NCBI GenBank assembly: GCA_003249215.1
Contig: QKJR01000020.1
Coordinates: 1-64,000, forward strand
Length of the DNA: 64,000 nucleotides
Direction: 5' to 3'
From: Rhodobacterales bacterium
GTDB lineage: Bacteria > Pseudomonadota > Alphaproteobacteria > Rhodobacterales > Rhodobacteraceae
The position numbers and the translations under genes were made by a program. A model generated the notes under the pieces. That model was given only the letters and a program-made list of their open reading frames with translations, was not told where the DNA came from and did not search any database. Within the stretch, counting starts at the first letter, position 1. Each line of letters begins with the position of its first letter. Positions 25,844 to 35,308 of the stretch are shown here, in pieces.

Positions 25844-27736
25844 ATGGCATACGATAAGGTTTACTCTGCCTGGAAGGCGGATCCGAACGGCTTCTGGATG
25901 CAGGCAGCCGAGGCGATCGACTGGGTGGAGAAGCCGACCAAGGCGCTGTTCGACGACAATGCACCGCTCTACGAATGGTTCGTCGATGCCAAGGTCAACA
26001 CCTGCTGGAACGCGGTCGACCGCCATGTCGAGGCCGGTCGTGGCGATCAGATCGCGATCATGCACGAAAGCCCGATCACCCATTCCACCAAGGGCATCAC
26101 CTACAAGGAATTGCAGACCCGTGTGGCGAGCCTCGCCGGTGCGCTCCGGATGCGCGGCGTGGAAAAGGGCGACCGGGTCATCATCTACATGCCGATGATC
26201 CCCGAGGCGCTCGAGGCGATGCTCGCCTGCGCGCGTCTGGGCGCAATCCACTCGGTCGTGTTCGGCGGCTTTGCGGCGCATGAGCTTGCCGTGCGGATCG
26301 ACGATTGCCAGCCCAAGGCGATCATCGCCGCAAGCTGCGGCCTCGAACCCGGCCGCGTCGTGCATTACAAGCCGCTTCTCGATGCCGCCATCGAGCAGGC
26401 CACCCACAAGCCCGAATTCTGCGTCATCTTCCAGCGCGAGCAAGAGGTCGCGAAACTGGTCGAGGGCCGCGATTTCAGCTGGCACGGCTTCCAATATGGC
26501 GTGAAACCGGCCGAATGCGTGCCGGTCGACGGCAACCACCCGGCCTATATCCTCTACACCTCGGGCACCACCGGTCAGCCCAAGGGCGTCGTGCGCTCGA
26601 CCGCGGGGCATCTCGTGGCGCTGCAATGGACGATGAAGAACATCTACAACATCGAGGCGGGCGACCGGTTCTGGGCGGCCTCGGACGTGGGTTGGGTCGT
26701 CGGCCACAGCTATATCTGCTACGGGCCGCTCTTGACGGGGGCGACCACCATCGTCTTCGAGGGCAAGCCGGTGGGCACGCCGCATCCGGGCGTCTTCTGG
26801 CGGATCATTCAGAACCACCGGGTGAAGAGCTTCTTCACCGCACCGACCGCGCTGCGCGCCATCCGCCGCGAGGACCCGACCGGCGAATGGATCAAGCGCT
26901 ACAAGCTCCATGAGATGCAGGCTTTGTTCCTCGCCGGCGAGCGCGCCGACCCCGATACGGTGAAATGGGCGCAGGATCACCTCGGCGTGCCGGTCATCGA
27001 CCACTGGTGGCAGACCGAGACCGGCTGGGCGATTGCCGGCAACCCGCTCGGGATCGAGCTCTTGCCGGTCAAGATGGGCTCGCCGACGAAACCGATGCCG
27101 GGCTATGACGTGCAGGTCCTGGACGAGGGCGGCCATCCGGTCCCCGCGGGGCAACTCGGCGCGATCGCGATCAAGCTGCCGCTGCCGCCCGGCACGCTGC
27201 CCACGCTGTGGAATGCCGAGGCGCGGTTCAAGAAGAGCTATCTCGAGCATTTCCCCGGTTACTATGAGACCGGCGACGCCGGCTATATCGACGAGGACGG
27301 CTATGTCTATATCATGGCCCGCACCGATGACGTGATCAACGTGGCCGGCCACCGGCTCTCGACCGGCGCGATGGAAGAGGTTCTGGCCTCGCATCCCGAC
27401 GTCGCAGAATGCGCGGTGATCGGGGTCGCGGACGCGCTCAAGGGTCAGTCGCCGGTTGGCTTCCTGTGCCTGAACAAGGGCACGACCCGGCCCGAGACGG
27501 ATGTGATCAAGGAATGCGTCAAGCTCGTGCGCGATCAGATCGGCCCGGTTGCCGCCTTCAAGACCGCCTGTGTCGTCGACCGCCTACCCAAGACCCGCTC
27601 GGGCAAGATCCTGCGCGGCACCATGGTCAAGATCGCAGATGGCGAAGAGTTCAAGATGCCCGCCACCATCGACGACCCGGCGATTCTCGACGAGATCGCC
27701 ACGGCGCTCGGGCAACTCGGCTATCCGGCGAAATAA
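25844..27736 (+). CDS. prpE: Propionate--CoA ligase (propionyl-CoA synthetase)
   Basis: Activates propionate to propionyl-CoA with ATP. It has 630 residues. The AMP-binding signature is YILYTSGTTGQPKGVVR (residues 230-246), with WWQTETGW (near 388) and the acyl-adenylate hinge/GDAGYIDEDGYVYIMARTDD motif (near 477-494). The C-terminal lysine is in KTRSGKILRG, the usual site for regulation by acetylation. Sequence details (the N-terminal YDKVYSAWKADPNGFW) fit PrpE better than acetyl-CoA synthetase. A strong GGAGGC site precedes the ATG. Putative short-chain-acyl-CoA operators lie upstream. Confidence 0.92.
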   Translation: MAYDKVYSAWKADPNGFWMQAAEAIDWVEKPTKALFDDNAPLYEWFVDAKVNTCWNAVDRHVEAGRGDQIAIMHESPITHSTKGITYKELQTRVASLAGALRMRGVEKGDRVIIYMPMIPEALEAMLACARLGAIHSVVFGGFAAHELAVRIDDCQPKAIIAASCGLEPGRVVHYKPLLDAAIEQATHKPEFCVIFQREQEVAKLVEGRDFSWHGFQYGVKPAECVPVDGNHPAYILYTSGTTGQPKGVVRSTAGHLVALQWTMKNIYNIEAGDRFWAASDVGWVVGHSYICYGPLLTGATTIVFEGKPVGTPHPGVFWRIIQNHRVKSFFTAPTALRAIRREDPTGEWIKRYKLHEMQALFLAGERADPDTVKWAQDHLGVPVIDHWWQTETGWAIAGNPLGIELLPVKMGSPTKPMPGYDVQVLDEGGHPVPAGQLGAIAIKLPLPPGTLPTLWNAEARFKKSYLEHFPGYYETGDAGYIDEDGYVYIMARTDDVINVAGHRLSTGAMEEVLASHPDVAECAVIGVADALKGQSPVGFLCLNKGTTRPETDVIKECVKLVRDQIGPVAAFKTACVVDRLPKTRSGKILRGTMVKIADGEEFKMPATIDDPAILDEIATALGQLGYPAK

Positions 27737-27923
27737 GCGACCGGCCGCGGTGCCCTGCGGGGCGCCGCGCCCTCTCCTCCCCCCCCACAGCAGCGGCTTT
27801 TTGCCGCCTTGCGCCCTGCCCCCTCCGCAGAGGATGGGGTAAAGCATATATTTTTGATCTCACTTTTTTCGCAACGCTTGCAAAGACGCCGCCTTCCCGG
27901 GAATATCCGGGAAAGGTTTGATC

Positions 27924-29453
27924 ATGCTTAAACATCCGTTACCGCCTATTTCCCCTTCCGGCGGCCCCGTAGATCGGACGAAACCCGCTCGGATCATGCT
28001 GCTTGGGCACGATATCCGCGCCGCGGTTTCCGACATCATCGGTGGGTTGCGACTCGTGGATCAGACCCAGCTCTCCGAGCCGGTGCGGCTGCAGATCGAG
28101 CGCGTGCGCGCGGCAAGTGAAGTGCTCGCCCAGCTCGTCGAGGAAGGGATGCAGATTGTCGCGGAAGAGACCGGGACCGGCCCGCTACCCACCGTGCAGA
28201 TCAGCCAGTTGCTCTACGATCTAGAGATGCGCTGGTCCGGCAAGGCGCAGGAGAAGAGCCTCTCTTTCCACATCGCGCTCGCCCCCGACGTGCCACCGGT
28301 GCTGACCCTCGACCGGCTCGCACTCGAACGGGTGCTCGCCAATATCCTGTCGAATGCGATCAAATTCACCGATGCCGGCGGGGTCCGCGTGCTGATCGCC
28401 CTCGACGAACCCGCAACCCTGCGGATCGTCGTGTGCGACGACGGCCCGGGCTTCGCCCCCGCGGCGCTCGAACGGCTCTTCGAGCCCGGCGCACGCGGCT
28501 CCGGCTCGGCCAAGCCGGGCGACGGGCTCGGGCTCTATATTTCCAAGGATATGGCCGACCGGCTCGGCGGCCGGATCACCGTCGAGAACCGGCCTCAGGG
28601 CGGGGCCGCGGTCACCCTCTGCCTGCCGGTGCAGCGCGCGGCCGAAACCGAGCACCCCGACCCCGCGCCGCTGCCCGATCTGCGCGGCTTGCACGTGCTG
28701 ATCGCCGAGGACAGCGAGACGAACCAGGCCGTCATCGCGCATATGCTCAAGGCGATGGGCGCCAGCTCCGAGATCGCCCGCGACGGGCGCGAGGCCATCG
28801 CGCGGATGCGCGCGCAGACCTTCGACCTTGCGGTGATCGACGTCGAGATGCCCCAGTCCTCGGGCCTCGAGGTGATGCGCGCCCTGCGGGCCGAGGCGGG
28901 CCCCGCCGCCGGGATCCCGATCGTGGCCTGCACCGCCTATGTACTGCGCTCGAACCGCGAAGCGATCTTTGCCGCGGGCGCCGATGCCATCGTCTCCAAG
29001 CCGATGCTCGGCATCGACCCGCTCGCCGCGGCGATCACGCGGGCGCGCAACCGCGCCGCGCAGGAAACGGCCGCAACCGCCAGCGCTGGCGATCCGCCCG
29101 AGCTTGACCGCACGCAATTCGACCGGCTACTCTCGCTCGCCGGGCCCGCCGGAGCCGCCGAACTTCTGGCGCGGCTGATCTCGGATCTGTCGCGCGTCGA
29201 GCGCAGCCTTGTTGGGGCGCTCGCCCTACCCGATCTCGTCACAATCGGCGCCGAGGCGCATGTGCTGATCGCGGTGGCCGGCGCCGTCGGGGCGCAGCGG
29301 CTGCTGGCCGAGGCCGAAGGGCTCAACGCGGCCGTGCATGACAACGCGCCCGAGCGGGTCTGCTGGACCGGGCGGCGCGTGCTGGCGCAGATCGACCGGC
29401 TGCTGCATTTCGCGACGCGTCGCGCCGGTCTCCTTGCGCAGGCCAGCTCATGA
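27924..29453 (+). CDS. Soluble hybrid histidine kinase (HisKA-HATPase-REC-Hpt)
   Basis: 509-residue signalling protein without membrane segments or an obvious sensor domain. It has a short HisKA helix with a likely phospho-His in LLGHDIRAAVSDIIGG (His29). The HATPase domain spans about 125-245, with N-box ANILSNAIKF, G1 CDDGPGFAP and G2 GDGLGLYI. A receiver domain spans about 252-370 (IAEDSETNQ, phospho-Asp in VIDVEMPQ near 305, SKPML). A C-terminal Hpt-like helix bundle has a candidate His in EAHVLIAVAG near 446. I chose the ATG at 27924; a TTG lies two codons before. Its stop overlaps the downstream regulator (ATGA), which should be the phosphorelay output. Confidence 0.85.
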   Translation: MLKHPLPPISPSGGPVDRTKPARIMLLGHDIRAAVSDIIGGLRLVDQTQLSEPVRLQIERVRAASEVLAQLVEEGMQIVAEETGTGPLPTVQISQLLYDLEMRWSGKAQEKSLSFHIALAPDVPPVLTLDRLALERVLANILSNAIKFTDAGGVRVLIALDEPATLRIVVCDDGPGFAPAALERLFEPGARGSGSAKPGDGLGLYISKDMADRLGGRITVENRPQGGAAVTLCLPVQRAAETEHPDPAPLPDLRGLHVLIAEDSETNQAVIAHMLKAMGASSEIARDGREAIARMRAQTFDLAVIDVEMPQSSGLEVMRALRAEAGPAAGIPIVACTAYVLRSNREAIFAAGADAIVSKPMLGIDPLAAAITRARNRAAQETAATASAGDPPELDRTQFDRLLSLAGPAGAAELLARLISDLSRVERSLVGALALPDLVTIGAEAHVLIAVAGAVGAQRLLAEAEGLNAAVHDNAPERVCWTGRRVLAQIDRLLHFATRRAGLLAQASS

Positions 29454-30850
29454 CCGCCGGTGCCCCCGACACCCCGCCCCCGCGCCCTGACATCCTGCTC
29501 ATCGAGGACACCCCGAGCCTGCGCGCGATCTATGAGGCCCACCTGCGCGCGCGCGGCTTCGAGGTGGTCGCGGCGAGCAACGGCACCGAGGGGCTGAGCC
29601 TGTTCCGCAGCCGTGCCGCGACGGTCGTCCTGCTCGATCTGATGCTGCCCGATCGCGACGGGATCGAGCTGATCGCCGAGATGCTTGCGCTGCGCCCCTG
29701 CGCGGCGATCGTGGTGATCACCGCCGACCGCTCGACCGATCGCGCAGTCGAGGCGATCCGGGCCGGGGCACGCGATTTCCTCGTCAAACCGGTGAACGAG
29801 GAGCGGCTGATGGCCGCCATCGAGGCCGCCCGCGCCGCCGCCGCGCTGGCCGAACCCGCCGATGCCGGTGCCCCGGTCCACCAAGTCGGCGATTTTGTTG
29901 GCCAGTCGGCCGCCATGCGCGCCGTCTATGCCCGGATCCGCTCGGCCGCGCGCTCGATGGCGCCGGTTTTCATCACCGGCGAGAACGGCACCGGCAAGAC
30001 ACTCTGCGCGCAGACCATCCACATGCTCTCGACCCGCGCGCCGGGTGCCTTCGTCGAACTCGACTGTCGTTCGGTGCCGAGCGAGCAATTCGAATCCGAG
30101 CTCTGCGGCCATCTGCGCGGGGCCTTCCCCGGCGCGGTCAGCGACAAGCAGGGCGCCGCGGCCTCGGCCGATGGCGGCACGCTGCTCCTTGACAACATCT
30201 GCGAACTCGCCCCGGCGCATCAGCCCAATCTGCTGCGGCTGATCGAGACCACGCGCTGCCGTCCGCTGGGCGCGGCCGACACCCGGCAGGTCACGCTGCG
30301 ACTGATCTCGATCTGCCCGGTGGATCCGGCCGAGATTATCGAGGCGGGGCGGCTGCGCCGCGAACTCTTCTATCGTCTGCATGTCGTGCCGATCCACATG
30401 CCCGCCCTGCGCGAGCGGCGCGAGGACATCCCCGCCCTCGCGCTCGCGGGGCTGCGGCGCTATGCGGCGATCGAGGGGCGCGGCTTCACCCGGATCGCAC
30501 CGCAGGCCGAGGCGCTCCTGCTCGCGCATGACTGGCCCGGCAATGTGCGTCAGTTGATGAACGTGCTGCGCTCGGCGGTGGTAATGCATGATGGGACCGA
30601 ACTGACCGAGGCGATGCTGCCCACCGATCTGGGCGCGCTCTCCGCCGAGGCGCCTTGTCTGTCGCCCCTGCCCCCCATCGCACCCTTCGCCGGCCAGTCG
30701 CTCGCCCAGATCGAGCGCAGCGTGATCGAATCCGCCCTCGCACGGCACGGCGGCTCGGTGCCGCGCGCCGCACGCGAACTCGATGTCGCGCCCTCGACAC
30801 TCTACCGCAAGCTCGAGACCTGGAAGAAAGACGCCCCGCCCGAGAGCTGA
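29450..30850 (+). CDS. NtrC-type response regulator with degenerate AAA+ motifs
   Basis: 466-residue regulator. The receiver domain is at 9-125 (LLIEDTPSLRA, phospho-Asp in LLDLMLPDRDG near 63, Lys in FLVKPVNEE near 113). The AAA+ domain spans about 150-390, and a Fis-type helix-turn-helix lies at 425-460 (ARHGGSVPRAARELDVAPST). Walker A is GENGTGKT (near 177-184). Two key motifs are altered: the sigma-54-contacting loop is GAFPGA rather than GAFTGA, and Walker B reads LLLDN instead of LDE, losing the catalytic glutamate. The arginine-finger region GRLRRELFYRL is kept. It may therefore not drive sigma-54 promoters in the usual way. It is translationally coupled to the hybrid kinase. Confidence 0.88.
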   Translation: MTAGAPDTPPPRPDILLIEDTPSLRAIYEAHLRARGFEVVAASNGTEGLSLFRSRAATVVLLDLMLPDRDGIELIAEMLALRPCAAIVVITADRSTDRAVEAIRAGARDFLVKPVNEERLMAAIEAARAAAALAEPADAGAPVHQVGDFVGQSAAMRAVYARIRSAARSMAPVFITGENGTGKTLCAQTIHMLSTRAPGAFVELDCRSVPSEQFESELCGHLRGAFPGAVSDKQGAAASADGGTLLLDNICELAPAHQPNLLRLIETTRCRPLGAADTRQVTLRLISICPVDPAEIIEAGRLRRELFYRLHVVPIHMPALRERREDIPALALAGLRRYAAIEGRGFTRIAPQAEALLLAHDWPGNVRQLMNVLRSAVVMHDGTELTEAMLPTDLGALSAEAPCLSPLPPIAPFAGQSLAQIERSVIESALARHGGSVPRAARELDVAPSTLYRKLETWKKDAPPES

Positions 30851-30870
30851 GTGCGACCGCGGGGACCGGT

Positions 30871-31629
30871 TCAGGCGAATTGCTCGCGCATCAGCCGTTC
30901 CTCGAGCCCATGGCCCGGATCGAACAGGAGCCGGTGCATCACCTTGGGCTCGGACCGCACCTCGACCCAGGCGACCGGCGCAACCGAGCGGCTGTCGGCA
31001 TCGGCCATCACCGGGCGTTTCTCCGCCTCGAGCACATCGAAACGCACCACCGCCGAGCCCGGCAGGATCGCCCCGCGCCAGCGCCGCGGCCGGAAGCTCG
31101 CGATGCCGGTCAGCGCCAGCACTCCGGCGCCAATCGGCAGGATCGGACCATAGGCAGAATAGTTGTAGGCGGTCGAGCCCGCGGGCGTCGACAGGATCGC
31201 GCCATCACAGATCAGCTCTTCCATCCGGACCTTGCCATTGACCGAGATCCGGAGCTTGGCCGCCTGCGGCCCCGCGCGCAGCAGCGCCACCTCGTTGATC
31301 GCGAGCGCCTCGTGCATCCGCCCGTCCACCGTCTGCGCGCGCATCGCCAGCGGATAGATCACCGCCTGCTCTGCCTCGGCCAGCCGCTCGGGCAGGTTCT
31401 CGGGGCAATAGTCGTTCATCAAGAAGCCGACCGAACCGCGGTTCATGCCATAGACGGGCAGCTCCGATCCCTCATGCAGCACCTGCAGCATGAACCCGTC
31501 ACCGCCCAGCGCCACGATCACATCGGCCGCATAGCGCGGCACCTGACCATAGCGCGCGGTCAGATCGGCCAGCGCCTCTTGCGCGCCCTCGGCCCGCGAT
31601 GCGGCAAAATGGATCTTGTCGAAGCGCAT
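30871..31629 (-). CDS. nadK: NAD kinase
   Basis: Phosphorylates NAD to NADP, the cell's only route to NADP. It has 252 residues, typical of the short alphaproteobacterial form. The substrate motif [10 protein letters not shown] (near 40-49) and [10 protein letters not shown] (near 67-76) are conserved, and [15 protein letters not shown] carries the nucleotide-binding loop. I chose the ATG at 31629, where the conserved N-terminus [11 protein letters not shown] begins. It is convergent with the two-component pair and divergent from glyA. Confidence 0.95.
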   Translation of the reverse strand: MRFDKIHFAASRAEGAQEALADLTARYGQVPRYAADVIVALGGDGFMLQVLHEGSELPVYGMNRGSVGFLMNDYCPENLPERLAEAEQAVIYPLAMRAQTVDGRMHEALAINEVALLRAGPQAAKLRISVNGKVRMEELICDGAILSTPAGSTAYNYSAYGPILPIGAGVLALTGIASFRPRRWRGAILPGSAVVRFDVLEAEKRPVMADADSRSVAPVAWVEVRSEPKVMHRLLFDPGHGLEERLMREQFA

Positions 31630-31823
31630 GGCCGCCCCCGGCTGCCTGTTTCCTGCCCGTTTCCCGTCAAGGTGTTGCAAGCCACGATCGGAAACACAAG
31701 CCGCATTTCGGCACGCTGCGCGCCCGGAATGACGCTGCAAGCCGCCGCCGGGTCGCATCAGGCGCTTTCGGGCGTCGAAAAACTGCGCTAAATGACCCGC
31801 GACAAACCTTGCAGGAGACGCCC

Positions 31824-33116
31824 ATGACCTCCCAACGCGATGCCGGCTTCTTTACCGAGAGCCTCGCCACCCGTGACCCCGAGCTTTATGGTTCGATCAA
31901 GAACGAACTCGGTCGCCAACGCGACGAGATCGAGCTGATCGCCTCGGAAAACATCGTCTCGGCCGCCGTGATGGAGGCGCAGGGCTCGGTGATGACGAAC
32001 AAATACGCCGAGGGCTATCCGGGCAAGCGCTACTACGGCGGCTGCCAGTTCGTGGACGTGGCCGAAAACCTCGCGATCGACCGTGCGAAACAGCTCTTCG
32101 GCTGTGAATTCGCCAACGTGCAGCCGAACTCGGGGTCTCAGGCCAACCAGGGCGTGTTCAACGCGCTCCTGAAACCCGGCGACACCATCCTCGGCATGAA
32201 CCTCGCCTCGGGCGGCCACCTGACCCATGGCGCGGCGCCCAACCAGTCGGGCAAATGGTTCAACGCGGTGCAATACGGCGTGCGCAAGCAAGACAGCCGT
32301 ATCGACTACGACGAGGTCCGGGCGCTCGCGAAAGAGCATAACCCCAAGCTGATCATCGCCGGCGGCTCGGCCATTCCGCGCCAGATCGACTTCGCCGAAT
32401 TCCGCAAGATCGCGGATGAGGTCGGTGCGCTCCTGATGGTCGACATGGCGCATTTCGCGGGCCTCGTCGCCGGCGGCGCGCATCCCTCGCCCTTCCCCTA
32501 CGCGGACGTCGCGACCACCACCACGCACAAGACCCTGCGCGGTCCGCGCGGCGGCATGATCCTGACGAACAACGAGGACATCGCGAAAAAGGTGAACTCG
32601 GCGATCTTCCCGGGCATTCAGGGCGGTCCGCTGATGCATGTGATCGCCGCCAAGGCCGTGGCCTTCGGCGAAGCGCTGCGCCCCGAATTCAAGGTCTATG
32701 CCAAGCAGGTGATCGCCAATGCGCAGGCGCTGGCCGATGAGCTGATGAAGGGCGGCCTCGACATCGTCACCGGCGGCACCGATACGCATGTCATGCTCGT
32801 CGACCTGCGCCCGAAAGGCGTGAAGGGCAATGCGACCGACAAGGCCCTTGGCCGCGCGCACATCACCTGCAACAAGAACGGCATTCCGTTCGACCCGGAA
32901 AAACCGACCGTGACCTCGGGCATCCGTCTGGGCACCCCCGCCGGCACCACCCGCGGCTTCGGTGAGGAAGAATTCCGTCAGATCGCCCGCATGATCATCA
33001 AGGTCGTCGACGGTCTGGCCGCCAATGGCGAGGACAACAACGACGCGGTCGAAGCCGAAGTGCGTACCGAAGTGGCCGCACTCTGCGCCAAGTTCCCGCT
33101 CTATCCGAACCTCTGA
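31824..33116 (+). CDS. glyA: Serine hydroxymethyltransferase
   Basis: PLP enzyme converting serine and tetrahydrofolate to glycine and methylene-tetrahydrofolate, the main source of one-carbon units. It has 430 residues. N-terminal [20 protein letters not shown] and the PLP-lysine motif [16 protein letters not shown] are intact. The start at 31824 has a CAGGAGACG ribosome site. Codon use is strongly biased, as expected for a highly expressed gene. A strong terminator follows. No glycine- or SAM-riboswitch fold was evident in the 194-bp leader. Confidence 0.97.
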   Translation: MTSQRDAGFFTESLATRDPELYGSIKNELGRQRDEIELIASENIVSAAVMEAQGSVMTNKYAEGYPGKRYYGGCQFVDVAENLAIDRAKQLFGCEFANVQPNSGSQANQGVFNALLKPGDTILGMNLASGGHLTHGAAPNQSGKWFNAVQYGVRKQDSRIDYDEVRALAKEHNPKLIIAGGSAIPRQIDFAEFRKIADEVGALLMVDMAHFAGLVAGGAHPSPFPYADVATTTTHKTLRGPRGGMILTNNEDIAKKVNSAIFPGIQGGPLMHVIAAKAVAFGEALRPEFKVYAKQVIANAQALADELMKGGLDIVTGGTDTHVMLVDLRPKGVKGNATDKALGRAHITCNKNGIPFDPEKPTVTSGIRLGTPAGTTRGFGEEEFRQIARMIIKVVDGLAANGEDNNDAVEAEVRTEVAALCAKFPLYPNL

Positions 33117-33139
33117 TTTCATCCTGAAATCAACGCGAG

Positions 33140-33164
33140 AGGCCCCCGATCCGGGGGCCTTTTT
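33140..33164 (+). terminator. Intrinsic terminator of glyA
   Basis: AGGCCCCCG pairs with CGGGGGCCT around a 3-base loop and is followed by TTTT, 24 bp after the glyA stop. It is a textbook Rho-independent terminator. Confidence 0.93.
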
Positions 33165-33172
33165 CATGCGGC

Positions 33173-33538
33173 TCAGCCGGTGATCCAGCGCAAGATCAGC
33201 AAGGCCGCCGCCATAAGCAGGATGCCGAAGAAAACCGTGGCCACCACCTGCAGCGTGCCGCCCCAGAGCCGCGCGCCGACCCCCAGCGGGCGCAGATAGC
33301 CGACGCAGGTCGCATGGGCCGAGCCCACGGCCTGCGGGTCGATCTGGCGCGCGATCTTGGGGGCGCCGATCTGTGCCTCGGCACTGACGAGCACCCGCGC
33401 CGCGCGCCGCACCTTGCGCGGCAGCGCCCGCGCCCGGCTCGCGATCCGCGCCTCGAGGCTCGTCCCCTTCGCGCCGAGCCGCGTCACCAGCAGGGCCGAA
33501 ACCTCGTCACTCATCCGTCGCAGCGTGACCGGATCCAT
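33173..33538 (-). CDS. Small protein with C-terminal membrane anchor, function unknown
   Basis: I do not recognise a family. The 121-residue protein is basic (many Arg/Ala: ARIASRARALPRKVRRAARV) and ends in one hydrophobic helix (residues 95-118, VVATVFFGILLMAAALLILRWI), so it looks like a tail-anchored inner-membrane protein. A Cys-containing central stretch (AHATCVGYLRPLG) separates the two. I chose the ATG at 33538 with GGGGGGCG before it; another ATG lies four codons upstream. Much longer upstream reading is antisense to the hydrolase gene. Confidence 0.72.
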   Translation of the reverse strand: MDPVTLRRMSDEVSALLVTRLGAKGTSLEARIASRARALPRKVRRAARVLVSAEAQIGAPKIARQIDPQAVGSAHATCVGYLRPLGVGARLWGGTLQVVATVFFGILLMAAALLILRWITG

Positions 33539-33619
33539 CGCGCCCCCCATCGTTCGGCGGCAGCCTAGCCGGGCGCGCCGCGGCTTGGCAACCCGCCCGC
33601 ACCGCGCTAGATCAGGGCC

Positions 33620-34387
33620 ATGCTGCATACCGTTCTTCATGGCTCGGCCACCGAGCAACCGCCGCTCCTGATCGTGCACGGGCTCTATGGCTCGGCGCGC
33701 AACTGGGGTGTGATCGCCAAGCGCCTGTCGGTCGACCGCGAGGTGATCGCCGTCGATCAGCGCAATCACGGCGAGAGCAAATGGACCGAGACCCACAGCT
33801 ATGCCGATATGGCCGCCGATCTGGCGCAGGTGATCGCGGCGCATGGCGGGCGGGCCGATGTTCTGGGCCATTCGATGGGCGGCAAGGCGGCGATGGTTCT
33901 GGCGCTGACGCGGCCCGAGATGGTGCGCCGTCTGGTGGTGGCCGATATGGCGCCGGTTGCCTATAGCCACGGCGCCGCACATGCGGCACTGCAACAGGCG
34001 ATGTCGGTGCTCGATCTGAGCGGGCTCACCCTGCGGTCCGAGGCCGATCGCCGTCTGGCCGCGGCGATCCCCGATCCGGCGACGCGGGCCTTCCTGCTGC
34101 AATCGCTCGATCTCAAGGCCGATCCGCCGCGCTGGAAGCTGAACCTCGAAGTGCTCGGGGCGGAGATGGACGCGATCCTCGACTGGCCCGGCACGCCCGG
34201 GGTGTTCGAGGGGCCCGCGCTCTTCGTGCATGGGGCTTTGTCGAATTACGTCCGGCCCGAGTATGAACCCGCGATCCGCGCGCAATTCCCGCAGGCCGAA
34301 TTCGCGGTGATCGAAGGCGCTGGCCACTGGCTCCATGCCGAGCGGCCACGTGAATTCGAGGCAGAGGTGGCGCGCTTCATCGCCTGA
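33620..34387 (+). CDS. Alpha/beta-fold hydrolase (YbfF-like esterase)
   Basis: 255-residue serine hydrolase. The oxyanion region HGLYGSARNWG (near 20-30), nucleophile elbow GHSMGG (Ser near 87), acid residue region and the catalytic His in GAGHWLHAE (near 238) are all present. The pattern matches YbfF-type thioesterase/esterases, with unknown natural substrate. It stands alone on the plus strand, divergent from the small membrane protein. Confidence 0.88.
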   Translation: MLHTVLHGSATEQPPLLIVHGLYGSARNWGVIAKRLSVDREVIAVDQRNHGESKWTETHSYADMAADLAQVIAAHGGRADVLGHSMGGKAAMVLALTRPEMVRRLVVADMAPVAYSHGAAHAALQQAMSVLDLSGLTLRSEADRRLAAAIPDPATRAFLLQSLDLKADPPRWKLNLEVLGAEMDAILDWPGTPGVFEGPALFVHGALSNYVRPEYEPAIRAQFPQAEFAVIEGAGHWLHAERPREFEAEVARFIA

Positions 34388-34414
34388 AGCGCACCGCCCC
34401 TGTCCGGCGCCGCC

Positions 34415-34903
34415 CTATTCGGGGCGCAGCATCCGCTGCATCACATCCGATTTCAGGATGAATTTCTGATAGAGCGCGCCCGCGACATGCAGCACGATCA
34501 GCACGAGCAGGATCGTCTTGAAGATCTCATGCACCGAACCAGCCGCGCGCAGCCCGGCAAACCAAGCCAGCCCGCCTGAAACCACCGTGGCGATCAGGAA
34601 AAGATAGAGCGCGAGATGGGTGCCGGTCGCGATCTTCTGCAGCACCGGCGGTTCCTCGGCCGGGGGCAGCGGCGCGCCGCGCGTGACCTTAAGCACCATG
34701 CGCCAGATCACCAGCGCAAGGATCAGGATGCCGCCGATGACGTGCTGGGCCACGAGCAGGCCCGTCTCGGGCGTCTCGCCGCGCATGAGCGCGCGATAGG
34801 CCGCCCCGATCCAGTCGTTCAGCACGAATTGCAGTGCAACCAGAACGAAGACGGCCCAATGCAGGGCGATCTGGGTCGCCGAATACCCTTTTGGCTGGGA
34901 CAT
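34415..34903 (-). CDS. Cytochrome b561 family protein (CybB-like)
   Basis: 162-residue di-heme membrane cytochrome with four transmembrane helices. Candidate heme-ligand histidines are in QIALHWAVF, VAQHVIGG, GTHLALYL and VLHVAGALY. In the CybB group the protein passes electrons between superoxide or quinol pools. The gene is followed at 5' distance by a small membrane protein on the same strand, 79 bp apart. Confidence 0.9.
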   Translation of the reverse strand: MSQPKGYSATQIALHWAVFVLVALQFVLNDWIGAAYRALMRGETPETGLLVAQHVIGGILILALVIWRMVLKVTRGAPLPPAEEPPVLQKIATGTHLALYLFLIATVVSGGLAWFAGLRAAGSVHEIFKTILLVLIVLHVAGALYQKFILKSDVMQRMLRPE

Positions 34904-34982
34904 GATACCTCGCTGTCATCCGCTCCCCGGCAGGTCCGGGGTCACGGGCTCAACGTCGCACCAGTCCCTGTCCGTCGCAAGA

Positions 34983-35168
34983 TCAGATGTTTTCGCTGAT
35001 CTGCTTGGCGACGATCCAGGCGGCCGGGATGGCCACGATGAACCCCGCCGCGGCGGCATAGATCATCGACATCGTGTCGAACTTGTTCATCGTCAGGGCG
35101 GCGGTGATCAGGATCCCGGCAAGGGTCGGACCGGCGAGAGCATAGATGATGCCGAACAGGCGATACAT
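34983..35168 (-). CDS. Small two-helix membrane protein, function unknown
   Basis: 61 residues with two hydrophobic segments (residues 3-26 and 34-54) joined by a short polar loop, NKFDTMSM, ending in KQISENI. I do not recognise a family. A very good ribosome site (GAAGGAGG, 6 bases before ATG) and the clean transmembrane pattern argue that it is real. It lies upstream of cytochrome b561 on the same strand and may be co-transcribed; an accessory role for that cytochrome is only a guess. Confidence 0.75.
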   Translation of the reverse strand: MYRLFGIIYALAGPTLAGILITAALTMNKFDTMSMIYAAAAGFIVAIPAAWIVAKQISENI

Positions 35169-35308
35169 GGTTGGCCTCCTTCAGGGGGTCGCGTTTCATG
35201 CATCGACAAATCATCTTTGAATATGTGCAACTTTGATCTGCGTCAGATCGGCCCCGGCACGGGGCGCGGCAGGCTGTCGCAGGCCGGTCCGCCCCCTGCC
35301 CCGGTGGT

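Noticed and set aside
27737-27923. Terminator after prpE
   Set aside because: The GC-rich stretch (GGGGCGCCGCGCCC) has short pairings but no clean stem with a T-run.
31630-31823. Possible glycine or SAM riboswitch before glyA
   Set aside because: I could not find conserved tandem-glycine or SAM-II pairing; the leader is short and only weakly structured by eye.
33539-34336. N-terminal extension of the small tail-anchored protein gene to 34336
   Set aside because: The extension is antisense to the alpha/beta hydrolase, which has an intact catalytic triad.
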